From Gymnopus androsaceus JB14 (lineage: Eukaryota > Basidiomycota > Agaricomycetes > Agaricales > Omphalotaceae), in the NCBI GenBank assembly GCA_009733575.1, contig ML769535.1, forward strand, positions 1 through 64,000: DNA of 64,000 nt, written 5' to 3'. The position numbers were made by a program, and so were the translations under genes. Below are positions 31,253 through 43,057 of the stretch, in pieces. The notes beneath the pieces are model-generated. The model saw only the letters and a list, made by a program, of their open reading frames with translations, was not told the origin of the DNA and did not search any database. The number at the start of each line of letters is the position of its first letter. The first letter of the stretch is position 1.

Positions 31253-33395
31253 ATGTTAATGCCTTTCATCCATCTTACTATCAATCTCATTGCTTTAGGC
31301 TTGTTCTTGTTCTTTGCATGCCGCGCTTGGATTCGCCCACGAGCACTTCCACCGGGACCCAAAGGATGGCCAATTATAGGTAATATCTTTGATATACCAA
31401 ACGAGAAGGTCCACATAGCTTATATGGAAATGGCTCACAAATATGGTGCGTAATCCTTTCCCATATGGCCGTTACTGGCTTATAATTATCTATAGGGAGC
31501 GATTTGTTATACCTGAACATGGCCGGGAGGTCAATGTTGATTCTCAACTCCACAGAGGCAACGAATGACCTTTTTGTCGGAAAATCCACGTTGTATTCTA
31601 ACAGGTTAGAAGAATTTAGTTCCACTATGAAGGTCTCTTTAACTTCGCAGACCACGTTTTCCGATGCTTTGTGAGCTGTGAGTAGTGCTTACTTCCTCCG
31701 CCTCTAGCTATTGTCACAAAATATGCTGTGTAGAATGGGGTGGGACTACAACTTTGCATTTATCCCTTATGGAACTAGATGGCGAAGTAAGTTTTGTGTG
31801 GCCGCCAGAGTAAAAGTGACGAAAATATGATTAGAATCACGAGCGCTGTTCATACAACTGTTCTCACCTTCAAATCTCAAGACATACGAAAAGCCTCGCA
31901 TGCAAGAAAGTGTGCATGTATTTTTGAACAGACTCCTCGAAACGCCGAAAGAGCTTGAAGATCATCTGGGTTTGTGCGTCCAAGCTTCGTGCTGCTGCTG
32001 CTGTATAGCCTGTATTTGGTACATGCTGATTTTCTTACTGCCAGTCTTTCCGGAGGAAACATTATCTCCTCAGCATACGGCATTGTCGCTAACGATTTTC
32101 ATGATCCTTATATTGAGCTTTCGACAAAAGCGAACCATGCATTCACGCAAGCTGCGATACCCGGGTCATATCTTGTGGATGCTTTTCCGTTGCTGAAGTA
32201 CGTTCCGGGATGGCTTCCTGGTGCGAGCTTCAAGAGAAAGGCGGCGGATGAGAAGAAAACGGTTGAAGAAATGATTAAACAACCTTTGGAATTTGTCAAG
32301 AGGAATATGGTAACTAGGTTTAATTCATTTGCATGGGGCACAATGCTCATAATATTGACTAGGCAAGAGGTACCGCAAAATCTTCCATGGCGTCCCGAGT
32401 GCTACAACAGATGCAGGACAACGGAAGCTGGTCCGAGGACAAGGAAAATTTATTGAGGGATGTTCTGGGGACTATCTATGCTGGTAAGTTCTCAGCGGAA
32501 GGTTCAAACGTCAAATTAACCCTGATTTCTTTACAGCTGGAGCAGATACGGTGAGCTCATTTGCACCGGTGGCTACTGACTAAGCCTTATCATCTTAGAC
32601 GTATACGGCCACCAGTACCATTTTCCTTGCCTTAGTCTGTAATCCGGATATTTTGAAGAAAGGTCAAGCTGCTGTCGATGCAGTCGTAGGCCACGATCGG
32701 CTTCCCGGTGTTGTCGATGAAGGAAAAATCCCTTACGTCGATGCAATAGTGATGGAGGGGCTGCGATGGAGGCCTGTCATACCACTTGGTACAATCTATT
32801 GATTCGAAACAAGGAAGTATTCTGACAAGATATTCATAGCTATCGCACACCACACCGCCAGCGCAGATACCTACAAAGGGTATTATATACCAGCCGATAC
32901 CATTGTTATGGGAAATAGCTGGTAATTTTGTCACTAGACTTGTCGATGCTCATTACACATTCTCATTACAGGGCAATCCTCCATGATCCCGCTACCTACG
33001 GTGAAGATGTAGATCAGTTCCGCCCAGAACGCTTCCTCAATCCAGATGGAACACTCAATAGCACCGTCCCGTACCCAGATGCAGCATTTGGATATGGAAG
33101 ACGTATATGCCCTGGTAGGGTTTTTGCGCGGAGTGCAGTTTGGCTTACAGTTGCTTCGCTGTTGGCTTGTTTTGATCTGTCCAAAGTCTTGGATAAGGAT
33201 GGCGTAGCAATTGAACCAAGCACAGATTCTATGGATGGATTTTTTTCGTATGTCTTTCTTCTCTTGTTGTGTGATTATATTTTGGATGTACTACTAATCA
33301 TTGCAAACCACTTTAGATATCCTCGTCCTTATGAATGTACTATCACGCCACGGTCTAAATCGATAGAAAAGATGATTAGACAGAATGTATCATGA
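31253..33395 (+). CDS. Cytochrome P450 monooxygenase (copy A)
   Basis: Twelve exons join in frame to 515 residues: 31253-31445, 31496-31604, 31651-31677, 31734-31786, 31835-31973, 32045-32309, 32363-32483, 32537-32550, 32599-32788, 32840-32921, 32972-33247 and 33317-33395. There is an N-terminal membrane anchor (residues 5-24) and a proline hinge PPGPKGWPIIGN. The I-helix motif is AGADTT (split over exons 7-9) and the K-helix ExxR is EGLR. A PERF box (RPERFLNP) and the heme-binding FGYGRRICPG with its cysteine ligand follow. All family hallmarks are present, so it should be an active ER-anchored oxidase. The substrate is unknown and no CYP family is assigned. It is the derived member of a tandem duplication. 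Confidence 0.92.
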
Positions 33396-33905
33396 AGTGT
33401 TGTTGGGCTGTTAACTTGAAGCTTGAATTATATTATTGGAATTTGCAGGATTTGCGGATACCTCTTATATAATCTGTCCTGCAAGGTACCTCTGCAAAGT
33501 AAGTTTACTTCAAGTATGAACTTGCCTTTCTACTCTTTAGGATTGAGCATTTTATTTGAATACACTTCAAATGTATGGTTTCACAGTACTAGTATGAATG
33601 TCTCTGAAATTAATTGGATTTAATCCTGAGGGATTACTGAAGTCTAATCAGTAAAGGAAAAACCAATGCAATGCAAACATACCTGTACAGGACCCACCTT
33701 AGTCTACCTAGCAAGGTCAAAAGTGGTTCCATTGCAAACAGGTGAGTCTCAGAGCGCTGAGCCATGCGGCAAGCTAACCCCTGTCTACAGGAGTTGCTTA
33801 TATATATTTGGCGCTGGTGAGATGGAGGCCCCAGAGTCTTCTCCATCTCACCAGGTATGTGCAGAAATTCTCTTATTTTCTTGTTTACTTATTGTCCTCT
33901 CTGTC
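33396..33905. other. Downstream flank of P450 copy A within the duplicated block
   Basis: No gene recognised. A hairpin with arms GGTGAGATGGAG and CTCCATCTCACC lies at about 33819-33854. In copy B one arm base is changed (GATGAGATGGAG), so the pairing is not conserved. Confidence 0.35.
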
Positions 33906-33906
33906 T

Positions 33907-34063
33907 TGCTAGTCACTGCGTTTCATGCAAATTATCACTCAGAAGATAATTTGGATGATGGCTTAAATATCCATAATTGCATCCCTTGTATGATAATTCA
34001 CTAAACAACATGTAGATAGCCGTTGGGTAGACAAACTTTTGACCCCATCACTGCTGTGATATT
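33907..34063 (+). repeat. Dispersed repeat R-P, copy 1
   Basis: The sequence around ctagtcactgcgtttcatgc through gatagccgttgggtagac to ctgctgtgatattc recurs in inverse orientation at about 40027-40194 and in direct orientation at about 44042. It starts exactly where duplication copy A ends. No terminal repeats recognised. Confidence 0.7.
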
Positions 34064-34251
34064 CTAGTAATATCTTTGATATACCAAAAGAGAAGGTCCA
34101 CATAGCTTATATGGAAATGGCTCACAAATATGGTGCGTAATCCTTTCCCATATGGCCGTTACTGGCTTATAATTATCTATAGGGAGCGATTTGTTATACC
34201 TGAACATGGCCGGGAGGTCAATGTTGATTCTCAACTCCACAGAGCAACGAA
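34064..34251 (+). pseudogene. P450 gene scrap (end of exon 1, intron 1, part of exon 2)
   Basis: It is nearly identical to 36743-36930 of P450 copy B, including the aaaagagaagg variant that copy A lacks. It begins mid-exon at the codons for NIFDIPKEKVH and keeps intron 1, so it is a DNA-level copy. It ends within exon 2 after LNSTE. It directly follows repeat R-P. Confidence 0.85.
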
Positions 34252-35345
34252 CTGCGGACAGGTGACAGGTTTGTCTGTACAGCTCTGGAGTGCTCCGGGA
34301 GCATTATGTACAGTTCACTATAGCATATAGACATCTACTTTACTACTCTGTACTGATATGTATGCCCTAAACAGCGAGAACAAAACCAGTTCCATTCACT
34401 TTGCATCATTATTCATTTCAAAGCACAAACGAGAGAAAGTGAAGGGCTTCTTTATATTGAATATACAGATCTATCTAGTACAAGCGTAACTACATAATTA
34501 TGTGACTGCAAATTGACTGCAAAGACAGGAAAATGAACGAAGAAAGACCATGACATGCCAAAACAACTGAAACTGTCAGCTGAGTTAAGATAATTCACTT
34601 ACTTGGGCGAAGCGTGCACCACTAGCAGCATGGAGGGCATTAATGAGGGTGAATTCAGCAATTACGTGGGCTATAGGGGAAGAGCATTGATACTCGTCAG
34701 TAAGTAAGAAAAAACTTGCGAAGGGAAAGTAGAACGTACACTTTTCCCAAAATCAACGAAACTAGCAACAGTAGTACCATTGGCAAACAGCGGAAACCTT
34801 CAGTTGGCGTTCATGGAAGGCTCTATACAATTGGTGAGCACCAGTTTGCATTGGATGTACGCTGTATAAGACAGAAAAAATGAGCGGCAGAACCAAGGGA
34901 AGAGGTTAAAAACATACCAGAAGCTCACAAAAACTTGCAGCCCCGTTCTAAATGTCCAATTAGAGCAAAGAAGAAAAAGAAAAAATGTCCGAGCCAGTGC
35001 AATTTGACTGGCTTGGTCTAGGCATTGCGGTGAAGTGAGAAGGTGGTGGGGAGAGGAAAGCGACAAAAAAAGGGAAGGAAAGAACGCCGTTTTTTATATG
35101 GATGATAAGAATCCACAGAAGTCCGACATCGGATCATTGTCTGTTCCTTTGGGAACTCCGGGACCCGGGTCCAATGGCAATTCAATGTGTCGATTGAGAA
35201 CTTAACGATTTTTCTTTGGTTTCCCCAAGTCGCTGCTTGGTTGTTGCCCATTTGTCACTTACTCATTAGTTATTATTGTGCATATTTATGTGTTAGATTC
35301 AATATTATCATTGGTGAATCAATTTGCACATGGAATTAATGTGTA
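34252..35345 (-). other. Possible decayed minus-strand gene
   Basis: On the minus strand, several coding-like pieces lie in order between 35066 and 34600: SQIALARTFFLFLLCSNW (about 34950-35020), a piece reading VHPMQTGAHQLYRAFHERQ after an intron (about 34800-34870), and AHVIAEFTLINALHAASGAR (about 34610-34675). Plausible GT-AG introns separate them, but they cannot all be joined in one frame. I do not recognise the protein. The remainder of the stretch shows nothing. Confidence 0.25.
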
Positions 35346-35700
35346 CTAAGTGAAAGTATGTTCTCGGTCTGTAGTTGGTTGTGCAATCAATATCAATGGC
35401 TGAACAAAACATACCTGTATGGAGTCTCCAAGCTGTACAGAGCATCATGGCACTTATACGGGGTGTCCATAGATGTACAAGATTGTCCGGACCGGTGCCA
35501 TAACAATACAGACACTCGAGATGCTCCATAGCAGTCCGTAGCGCTGGGTGGGCGATACGGATCATTTCAGTGTTTCCTGATGAATCATCTTCATCCAACT
35601 TGAAATTTTCTATGTAGGTGTAGTAATCGGCCTCACCACTGCGATAAGCTAGACTCAATCTGGCTTCCCGCCTCCCCAGTTCACCGGATATACAAGCCAT
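35346..35700 (-). CDS. Hypothetical protein next to the P450 gene
   Basis: Exon 1 (35700-35415) starts MACISGELGRREARLSLAYR. A 46-nt intron (35414-35369, donor gtatgt, acceptor ctacag) leads to a short exon ending at 35346, giving 102 residues. The composition is that of a soluble, acidic/aromatic protein with an AHPALRTAMEHLECLYCY segment. No family recognised. It is divergently oriented to P450 copy B, about 0.9 kb away, and its 5' end was co-duplicated with the P450 into copy A. An alternative unspliced reading gives 130 residues. Confidence 0.5.
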
Positions 35701-38700
35701 TGGGACAACATACTTCTAGTTCCCGCCTACTTGGCTAGCAGAGCAGGTCACTCCCGACCTTAGATCCCAAGGTTTTCGCCCATATTCAACACCATCCTTT
35801 TAATATCTTCTCACCCGCTTTAAAAAATCAGTCCAGGAGAACATATCCATTCTAGGTCGAATTCTTAGGCATCGGGTATTTACGGCTCCTGTTCGTTTCG
35901 CTTATGGCCGCCTGGCGAAATGGCATCGCGTCTGATTACGATGAAGCGCTGTAAGTGGCACTATAATCAGGATTAGTCTCCCGTATGCAGACTCGAGTAT
36001 AAATGACGATCCGTATGGATGTATCTGTATAGACACATCCGCATGGATCGTCAGAGTATAACGAGATGCTTAGAGGAGACTCATTAGCTTAACTCTCAAG
36101 CGATTAACATTGGACCCGAGTCTCTGTTTTTCGTTAGGCGAGCATTTGCTTTGGTGTGCTAGTACCTCGACAGGCTGTGGTGTCAGAACTGTATGTGCAC
36201 TTACCAACCATTTCCACACAATTGTAGGCTGCAAAGAGCTTGGTTCAAGGCCAATCCTGGGGCTTGGCAAGATGAGGAGATAATAATCACGTACTTCATT
36301 CGTTTTCGATCTAGGCTGGAGTTTATCTTCGTTCTCAGAGTGCAAGGAATCTGATTTCATAGATCATGTTGCATTCTCGGTTTCGCGAGACGGCATACTT
36401 AGTAAAATACCATTCACGATTCCGCGCAGTGCACTCAGCACTGGCGACCTAGCGACCTGGCTTTACTTATTTCCAGTGACCACTGGCACTGGGCATTGCA
36501 AACGTTACGAAACACCCCCTAAAACCGTTTTCCATCAGAAATACATGCTAACAGCTGGTTCACCATATCTCCGCGCCTTGCCAGCTCTATATTTGAAGCG
36601 ACGCGAAGAAGGTCCCCATGTTAATGCCTTCCATCCATCTTACTATCAATCTCATTGCTTTAGGCTTGTTCTTGTTCTTTGCATGCCGCGCTTGGATTCG
36701 CCCACGAGCACTTCCACCGGGACCCAAAGGATGGCCAATTATAGGTAATATCTTTGATATACCAAAAGAGAAGGTCCACATAGCTTATATGGAAATGGCT
36801 CACAAATATGGTGCGTAATCCTTTCCCATATGGCCGTTACTGGCTTATAATTATCTATAGGGAGCGATTTGTTATACCTGAACATGGCCGGGAGGTCAAT
36901 GTTGATTCTCAACTCCACAGAGGCAACGAATGACCTTTTCGTCGGAAAATCCACGTTGTATTCTAACAGGTTAGAAGAATTTAGTTCCGCTATGAAGGTC
37001 TCTTTAACTTCGCAGACCACGTTTTCCGATGCTTTGTGAGCTGTGAGTAGTGCTTACTTCCTCCGCCTCTAGCTATTGTCACAAAATATGCTGTGTAGAA
37101 TGGGGTGGGACTACAACTTTGCATTTATCCCTTATGGAACTAAATGGCGAAGTAAGTTCTTGTGTGGCCGCCAGAGTAAAAGTGACGAAAATATGATTAG
37201 AATCACGAGCACTGTTCATACAACTGTTCTCACCTTCAAATCTCAAGACATACGAAAAGCCTCGCATGCAAGAAAGTGTGCATGTATTTTTGAACAGACT
37301 CCTCGAAACGCCGAAAGAGCTTGAAGATCATCTGGGTTTGTGCGTCCAAGCTTCGTGCTGCTGCTGCTGTATAGCCTGTATTTGGTACATGCTGATTTTC
37401 TTACTGCCAGTCTTTCCGGAGGAAACATTATCTCCTCAGCATACGGCATTGTCGCTAACGATTTTCATGATCCTTATATTGAGCTTTCGACAAAAGCGAA
37501 CCATGCATTCACGCAAGCTGCGATACCCGGGTCATATCTTGTGGATGCTTTTCCGTTGCTAAAGTACGTTCCGGGATGGCTTCCTGGTGCGAGCTTCAAG
37601 AGGAAGGCGGCGGATGAGAAGAAAACGGTTGAAGAAATGATCAACCAACCTTTAGAATTTGTCAAGAGGAATATGGTAACTAGGTTTAATTCATTTGCAT
37701 GGGGCACAATGCTCATAATATTGACTAGGCAAGAGGTACCGCAAAATCTTCCATGGCGTCTCGAGCGCTACAACAGATGCAGGACAACGGAAGCTGGTCC
37801 GAGGACAAGGAACATTTATTGAGGGATGTTCTGGGGACTATCTATGCTGGTAAGTTCTCAGCGGAAGGTTCAAACATCAAATTAACCCTGATTTCTCTAC
37901 AGCTGGAGCAGATACGGTGAGCTCATTTGCACCGGTGGCTACTGACTAAGACTTATCATTTTAGACGTATACGGCCACCAGTACCATTTTCCTTGCCTTA
38001 GTCTGTAATCCGGATATTTTGAAGAAAGGTCAAGCTGCTGTCGATGCAGTCGTAGGCTACGATCGGCTTCCCGGTGTTGTCGATGAAGGAAAAATCCCTT
38101 ACGTCGATGCAATAGTGATGGAAGGGCTGCGATGGAGGCCTGTCATACCACTTGGTACAATCTATTGATTCGAAACAAGGAAGTATTCTGACAAGATATT
38201 CATAGCTATCGCACACCACACCGCCAGCGCAGATACCTACAAAGGGTATTATATACCAGCCGATACCATCGTTATGGGAAATAGCTGGTAAATTTTGTCA
38301 CTAGACTTGTCGATGCTTAGTACACATTCTCATTACAGGGCAATCCTTCATGATCCCGCTACCTACGGTGAAGATGTAGATCAGTTCCGCCCAGAACGCT
38401 TCCTCAATCCAGATGGAACACTCAATAGCACCGTCCCGTACCCAGATGCAGCATTTGGATATGGAAGACGCATATGCCCTGGTAGGGTTTTTGCGCGGAG
38501 TGCAGTTTGGCTTACAGTTGCTTCGCTGTTGGCTTGTTTTGATCTGTCCAAAGTCTCGGATAAGGATGGCGTAGCAATTGAACCAAGCACGGATTCTATG
38601 GATGGATTTTTTTCGTATGTCTTTCTTCTCTTGTTGTGTGATTATATTTTGGATGTACTACTAATCATTGCAAACCCCTTTAGATATCCTCGTCCTTATG

Positions 38701-39271
38701 AATGTACTATCACGCCACGGTCTAAATTGATAGAAAAGATGATTAGACAGAATGTATCATGAAGTGTTGTTGGGCTGTTAACTTGAAGCTTGAATTATAC
38801 TATTGGAATTTGCAGGATTTGCGGATACCTCTTATATAATCTGTCCTGCAAGGTACCTCTGCAAAGTAAGTTTACTTCAAGTATGAACTTGCCTTTCTAC
38901 TCTTCAGGATCGAGCATTTTATTTGAATGCACTTCAAATGTATGGTTTCACAGTACTAGTATGAATGTCTCTGAAATTAATAGGATTTAATCCTGAGGGA
39001 TCACTGAAGTCTAATCAGTAAAGGAAAAACCAATGCAATGCAAACATACCTGTACAGGACCCACCTTAGTCTACCTAGCAAGATCAAAAGTGGTTCCATT
39101 GCAAACAGGTGAGTCTCAGAGCGCTGAGCCATGCGGCAAGCGAACCCCTGTCTACAGGAGTTGCTTATATATATTCGGCGCTGATGAGATGGAGGCCCAG
39201 AGTCTTCTCCATCTCACCAGGTATGTGCAGAATTCTCTTATTTTCTTGTTTACTTATTGTCCTCTCTGTCT
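35583..39271. repeat. Segmental duplication, copy B (probable source)
   Basis: Partner of 30218-33906. Here the hypothetical gene crosses the left border uninterrupted, whereas it is truncated in copy A. Copy B is therefore probably the original locus and copy A the inserted duplicate. Confidence 0.9.
36618..38762 (+). CDS. Cytochrome P450 monooxygenase (copy B)
   Basis: Same 12-exon structure as the gene at 31253, shifted by 5365-5367 bases, with 515 residues. The insertions relative to copy A (for example in introns 4 and 10) fall in introns and leave the frame intact. The N-terminal anchor, PPGPKGWP hinge, AGADTT, EGLR, RPERF and FGYGRRICPG motifs are all preserved. A handful of amino-acid changes distinguish the copies (for example FIHL/SIHL near the N-terminus, and VLDKDG/VSDKDG after the heme loop). 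Both copies look functional. The substrate is unknown. Confidence 0.92.
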
Positions 39272-39956
39272 AAAAGGAGAGACACTCGGGAGAACTTACC
39301 CTGCCGGCGCATGGATACGGAGAGCGTAGTCTCTACGAATACTTATAGAGACTTTGCTTAACCTAAATTAAACGCACCCCCTAAACAAGCAATCAATAAG
39401 ATCAGAACTGATAGAGCAAGATCGACTCCATAATCAGGCCCTCATACAATACTACTGCTATCAGTCGAGGTTTGGTACAAATTGAGCATCATCGAGAGAA
39501 ATCATATACAGAGCTCATGGTACTGGAACTGCAGATAACACAAATCCACGAGACAGAAAAGAGACTCTTAGACAGAGCAGCCTATTATATGGGCGCGATG
39601 TGATGTAATAGGATGGGAAGCGTGAAAAGGTTTTGAAATACAAGTCATCATGCCTCGTCATTAATTCGTCTGATGTATATATATTTGATATATTAATTTT
39701 TCCAAGAAATCCGACTTCTTATAAAATTTGCCTATTAGCAATAAATAAAGTGAATAATAATCATATCAGCAAGAGCATACCTTCATACGCGTATGAAATT
39801 GGTGCACATCTGTCTCCAATTGGAATATTGTTTTTTTCTTTAAAAACAGAAGCCCTAAAATCGCGCATCATACAATTTTCCAAGAGGGCGGGGAAGAGAG
39901 GGGGAGGGGGGGGAGCGGGGGGAGAGAGAGGGGGGAACCAGCAGATCCCAACCACA
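38763..39956. other. P450 copy B downstream flank and unassigned sequence
   Basis: The duplicated part ends at 39271. Beyond it no gene is recognised. A very G-rich run lies at about 39889-39945. Confidence 0.35.
39889..39945 (+). other. G-rich low-complexity tract with quadruplex potential
   Basis: Several runs of four or more G (gggg, gggggggg, gggggg) are spaced by A or C within about 55 bases. Such tracts can form G-quadruplexes and are difficult to sequence. The tract lies about 250 bases before the assembly gap. Confidence 0.7.
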
Positions 39957-40194
39957 GGATTACAGCACTAGGTGAAATTCCCACTGTAAACTTGATCCCT
40001 AAAGAACCAAGTTTCCTGATGTAAAGTAAGGACTCGGAATATCACAGCAGTGATGGGGTCAAAAGTTTGTCTACCCAACGGCTATCTACATATTGTTTAG
40101 TGAATTATCATACAAGGGATGCAATTATGGATATTTAAGCCATCATCCAAATTATCTTCGGAGTGATAATTTGCATGAAACGCAGTGACTAGCG
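39957..40194 (-). repeat. Dispersed repeat R-P, copy 2 (extended)
   Basis: The reverse complement matches 33907-34063 and, in its left part, 44042-44185. It runs directly into the run of N. Confidence 0.7.
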
Positions 40195-40311
40195 NNNNNN
40201 NNNNNNNNNNNNNNNNNNNNNNNNNNNNNNNNNNNNNNNNNNNNNNNNNNNNNNNNNNNNNNNNNNNNNNNNNNNNNNNNNNNNNNNNNNNNNNNNNNNN
40301 NNNNNNNNNNN
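40195..40311. other. Assembly gap
   Basis: A run of N. It is flanked by repeats that occur elsewhere in the window, which probably caused the break. Confidence 1.
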
Positions 40312-41479
40312 ATACATTTGATTTTGGGTCAATCCACCTCTGAATTTTTGTGAATCCTCTTTATATTAAGATATGAATATAAATCTTGCAAGAGCACTCA
40401 CTTCATGCAGTAACAATTGGGTGGATTGCACTCCAATAGTTTGGATGATGTTTTTTTCTTTAAAAAAAGAGGATAAGAGCATCTTGTTATCCAAAGAAAG
40501 AAACGCAATTATACTACAAAATGTAACTCCAGCTGAATGGAAGACATCAATCGTAGAAAAAAAATATTCTGACCTCTGTATGGTCATCCGGTAATGCCTG
40601 ACTCAGTGCTGCAACTGGTGTGAGCAAAAGACAGAATACCCCGGTCACATTCACCAGAGATACCCTGTCACACACCTACGGCAATCGCAAGTGCGCCAAT
40701 TGTTACAAAAGATGTATATTCACATTCAAGACTCTCTCCTTCCTTTCGATGATCATTGCTAAAACCAAATGAATACCGCTCCCATAATTTCCTCTTAATA
40801 TAGCGAATTATGACTTGATACCTAATCAAGATGTGAAATGCTACTGCTCTGTGAAATTTGAACTCTGGCTAGGCATAGGTGTGATAAGGAAAAACAATCC
40901 TGACCCTGTAAGATTGCTACGCTGAAAGCCCACTGTTATACCATACAGATTTTACAGTTATAGTCTGTTGATATTTCTAGTCCACATTATATTCACTCTC
41001 TATGTTATAGTTGATCTATTTCTGTAATCTGTAAAGCCCCAGATTCCCAAATTGGCAGGAACCCACTTAACCTGCAGCACATTCCCACACCCCCAATATT
41101 CTATATACAATAACCCAACGGCTATACTACATGTATTTGAGTACATGTGTAGTGAATTTTTATGCAAATTCACTACTTGCCACAGATTGCTGAAATAAAC
41201 GCAGGATAATACCTTCTGTGGATTCTCTAAGGCTCCCCTTAACATCCATATGTGAGGAAGTCATTACACTTTTGAGTTCACTATTGTGTAGCATCGCCAT
41301 ATTCAAGATACCACACATGGATAGTATACTGCCAAAGCTTTATTACAACAACAGTACATGACATGTAAACATTGCTAATAATGATATGAATCTGCATATG
41401 GCTATTCGCAATAAACTTATAGCGCGCGTGATGTTTTATCCTTGTCAACCATTCAAATAGAAAAGATCCGCATTGTTGA
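40312..41479. repeat. Repeat mosaic homologous to 48.1-48.8 kb
   Basis: It begins with the reverse complement of the R-A border sequence (tcaatccacctctgaatttt). It continues with sequence whose order and content match 48182-48760 at moderate identity (landmarks ctgtaaagccc, ccaattggcaggaaccca and cagcacattcccacac). No gene. Confidence 0.6.
40850..40960 (-). repeat. tRNA-like, possibly SINE-derived segment (diverged copy)
   Basis: The minus strand shows an A-box-like TGGTATAACAGTGGG and a B-box-like AGTTCAAATTT about 60 nt apart. It matches the better-preserved copy at 48200-48290. The flanks are also shared, so the two copies probably duplicated together. Confidence 0.35.
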
Positions 41480-41701
41480 CTAGCAATATGAGCATCGAAA
41501 TGCTCTGTGTGCAGTAGTACTCTTGACTTTGCCTCAATATAGGTGTTCATTATTTAGCACTCATCAGTGCTAATTTACATGATATATTCCCATTGTAAGC
41601 ACTCTTCTTTTCTTTTGAACATCATCCAAACTATTGCAGTATAATCCACCCAATTGTCACCACAAGAAGTTGGTGTTGTTGTGACTTTCATACTCCCATC
41701 T
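41480..41701 (-). repeat. Dispersed repeat R-A, copy 1
   Basis: Also present at about 43845-44035 and 47335-47536 (landmarks gcagtagtactcttgactttgcc, gcactcatcagtgctaattt, gtcaccacaagaagttggtg). The sequence continues after the solo LTR at 42514, as it does without interruption at 47537. Confidence 0.8.
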
Positions 41702-42508
41702 TGTTAAGTCTGTGCGACCCGGAGTGGAGCGGCCGAGATATCGGACAGAAATGGTCCGGAAAGATTCCGGGTTGGACCTTGCAAGTGATGGGACTCGGTG
41801 AAGCTATTGGCAACACCCTTGACACGCCGTAAGGTGTCCCGAGAGGAAAATAGTAAGGCAAAGTCTAAGCTAAGTTAAGACAGTAGGACCAAAGGCGTAG
41901 CCGAGGTTCGACCGAGATCACGTGGCTGTGTCGGCTTAATAACCGGAATCTCAGTCAATTGGTCAAGGAAGGACTCGGAATGAGTACAAGGCCAGACTAA
42001 GTTGATTTTGGAGCTAAGGTTACTATACAAGTATGTACTACTTAAATACTGCCAATGGGGCCAATGTTCCAGGGCCGGACCGGTCCCTTGGTAAGTAAAA
42101 CAATAAAGTAATTCAGTACCAAAAGACAATAGTGAAGCGAAAGACAATAAAACAATAACAGGCATAAAACAATAGTGTGGGAATAGTTCCCAAGACTGGA
42201 CCGGAGTCATACCGAGGTTATGCTGAGATGATCGACCGAGATATGCCGAGATAATCGGTCATAATACACCGGAAAGCTCGGCCGAGTGGCCGGAGTACTG
42301 GAAATGGTGTAGATTGACCAATATTGGTGAAGTGGTCAAAAGTCCGGAGTAACCGAACCAATGCAATGTCTGGAGTTGCCAAGCCAATGTGATGGCCGGA
42401 CTAGCCGAGCCAATACGGTGGCCGGAGTTGCCAAGTCGGTAACCGGTTGGTTAGATATAGAATAGGGTCTGAGGCTCGGTCGGTAATTCGGTAGGCATGG
42501 CTGTAACA
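41702..42508. mobile_element. Solo LTR (807 bp)
   Basis: It begins TGTTAAGTCTG and ends GGCTGTAACA. It is flanked by the 5-bp duplication CATCT (41697-41701 and 42509-42513). The uninterrupted target with a single CATCT is present in the same window at 47532-47536, which proves the insertion. It is rich in CCGGA/CCGAG words. It belongs to a different family from the copia LTRs, probably Gypsy-type by length, although no coding part remains. Confidence 0.93.
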
Positions 42509-42624
42509 CATCTTAACATGAACAGGATTCAAAAACAATTGAGATGGATTAACCAACTAAGGAATGTGCAATGCTCTATGCAAAGTAGTACTCTTGACTT
42601 TACCTTGATATAAGAGTTTATTAA

Positions 42625-43026
42625 TAGTGTGTGGCTCAGGTTGGGTTGTGTGCCCAAAACATCAACCCAACCTGGACCCAAGGCTATACCCATACCTGGT
42701 TTGTTGGGTACCGATTTCTCCAGGTTGGGTTGGGTTATGGTTTCTCCCAGACACCTGGAATCTCATATGGAAATCCAAACCAATAATGACATCATAACTC
42801 GAATTTTTTGTGATATGACATCATAACTGAGGGTTCAGGTATTCTTGTATCAAAAAAAGAACAGCATAGTACTACAAATGTACTCCAGCTATGAGATCAA
42901 TGTGCAAAAATATTCTTGACCCTGGATGGATCCGGGTATATTGCTGGGTCTCAGGTCTGCAGAGCTGACCTGACCTGACCCGGAAATCAGAAACCCGGCT
43001 TACCCAGCATACCAAGCCACACACTA
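42625..43026. mobile_element. Short TIR element X, copy 1 (hAT-like ends)
   Basis: The left end TAGTGTGTGGCTCAGGTTGG and the right end CCAAGCCACACACTA form an inverted repeat. The interior carries words of the type CCAACCTGG/CCAGGTTGGG and GACCTGACC. It interrupts the R-A repeat sequence between ttatt and gcatcagtg, whereas other R-A copies (41545 and 47390) are empty there. The duplication is too eroded to define. Confidence 0.65.
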
Positions 43027-43057
43027 GCATCAGTGCCAATTTACATAATATATTATC

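Larger units (their letters stand above)
30218..33906. repeat. Segmental duplication, copy A
   Basis: This 3.7-kb block is repeated at 35583-39271 with a constant offset of 5365-5367 bases and very few differences. It contains a P450 gene, its upstream region and a downstream flank. It cuts off the hypothetical gene at its left border and abuts a dispersed repeat at its right border. Confidence 0.93.

Noticed and set aside
31900..32196. Apparent frame break between P450 exons 5 and 6
   Set aside because: Using the GTGCGT donor at 31974 instead of the GT at 31970 restores the frame (71-nt intron), so neither P450 copy is a pseudogene on this ground.
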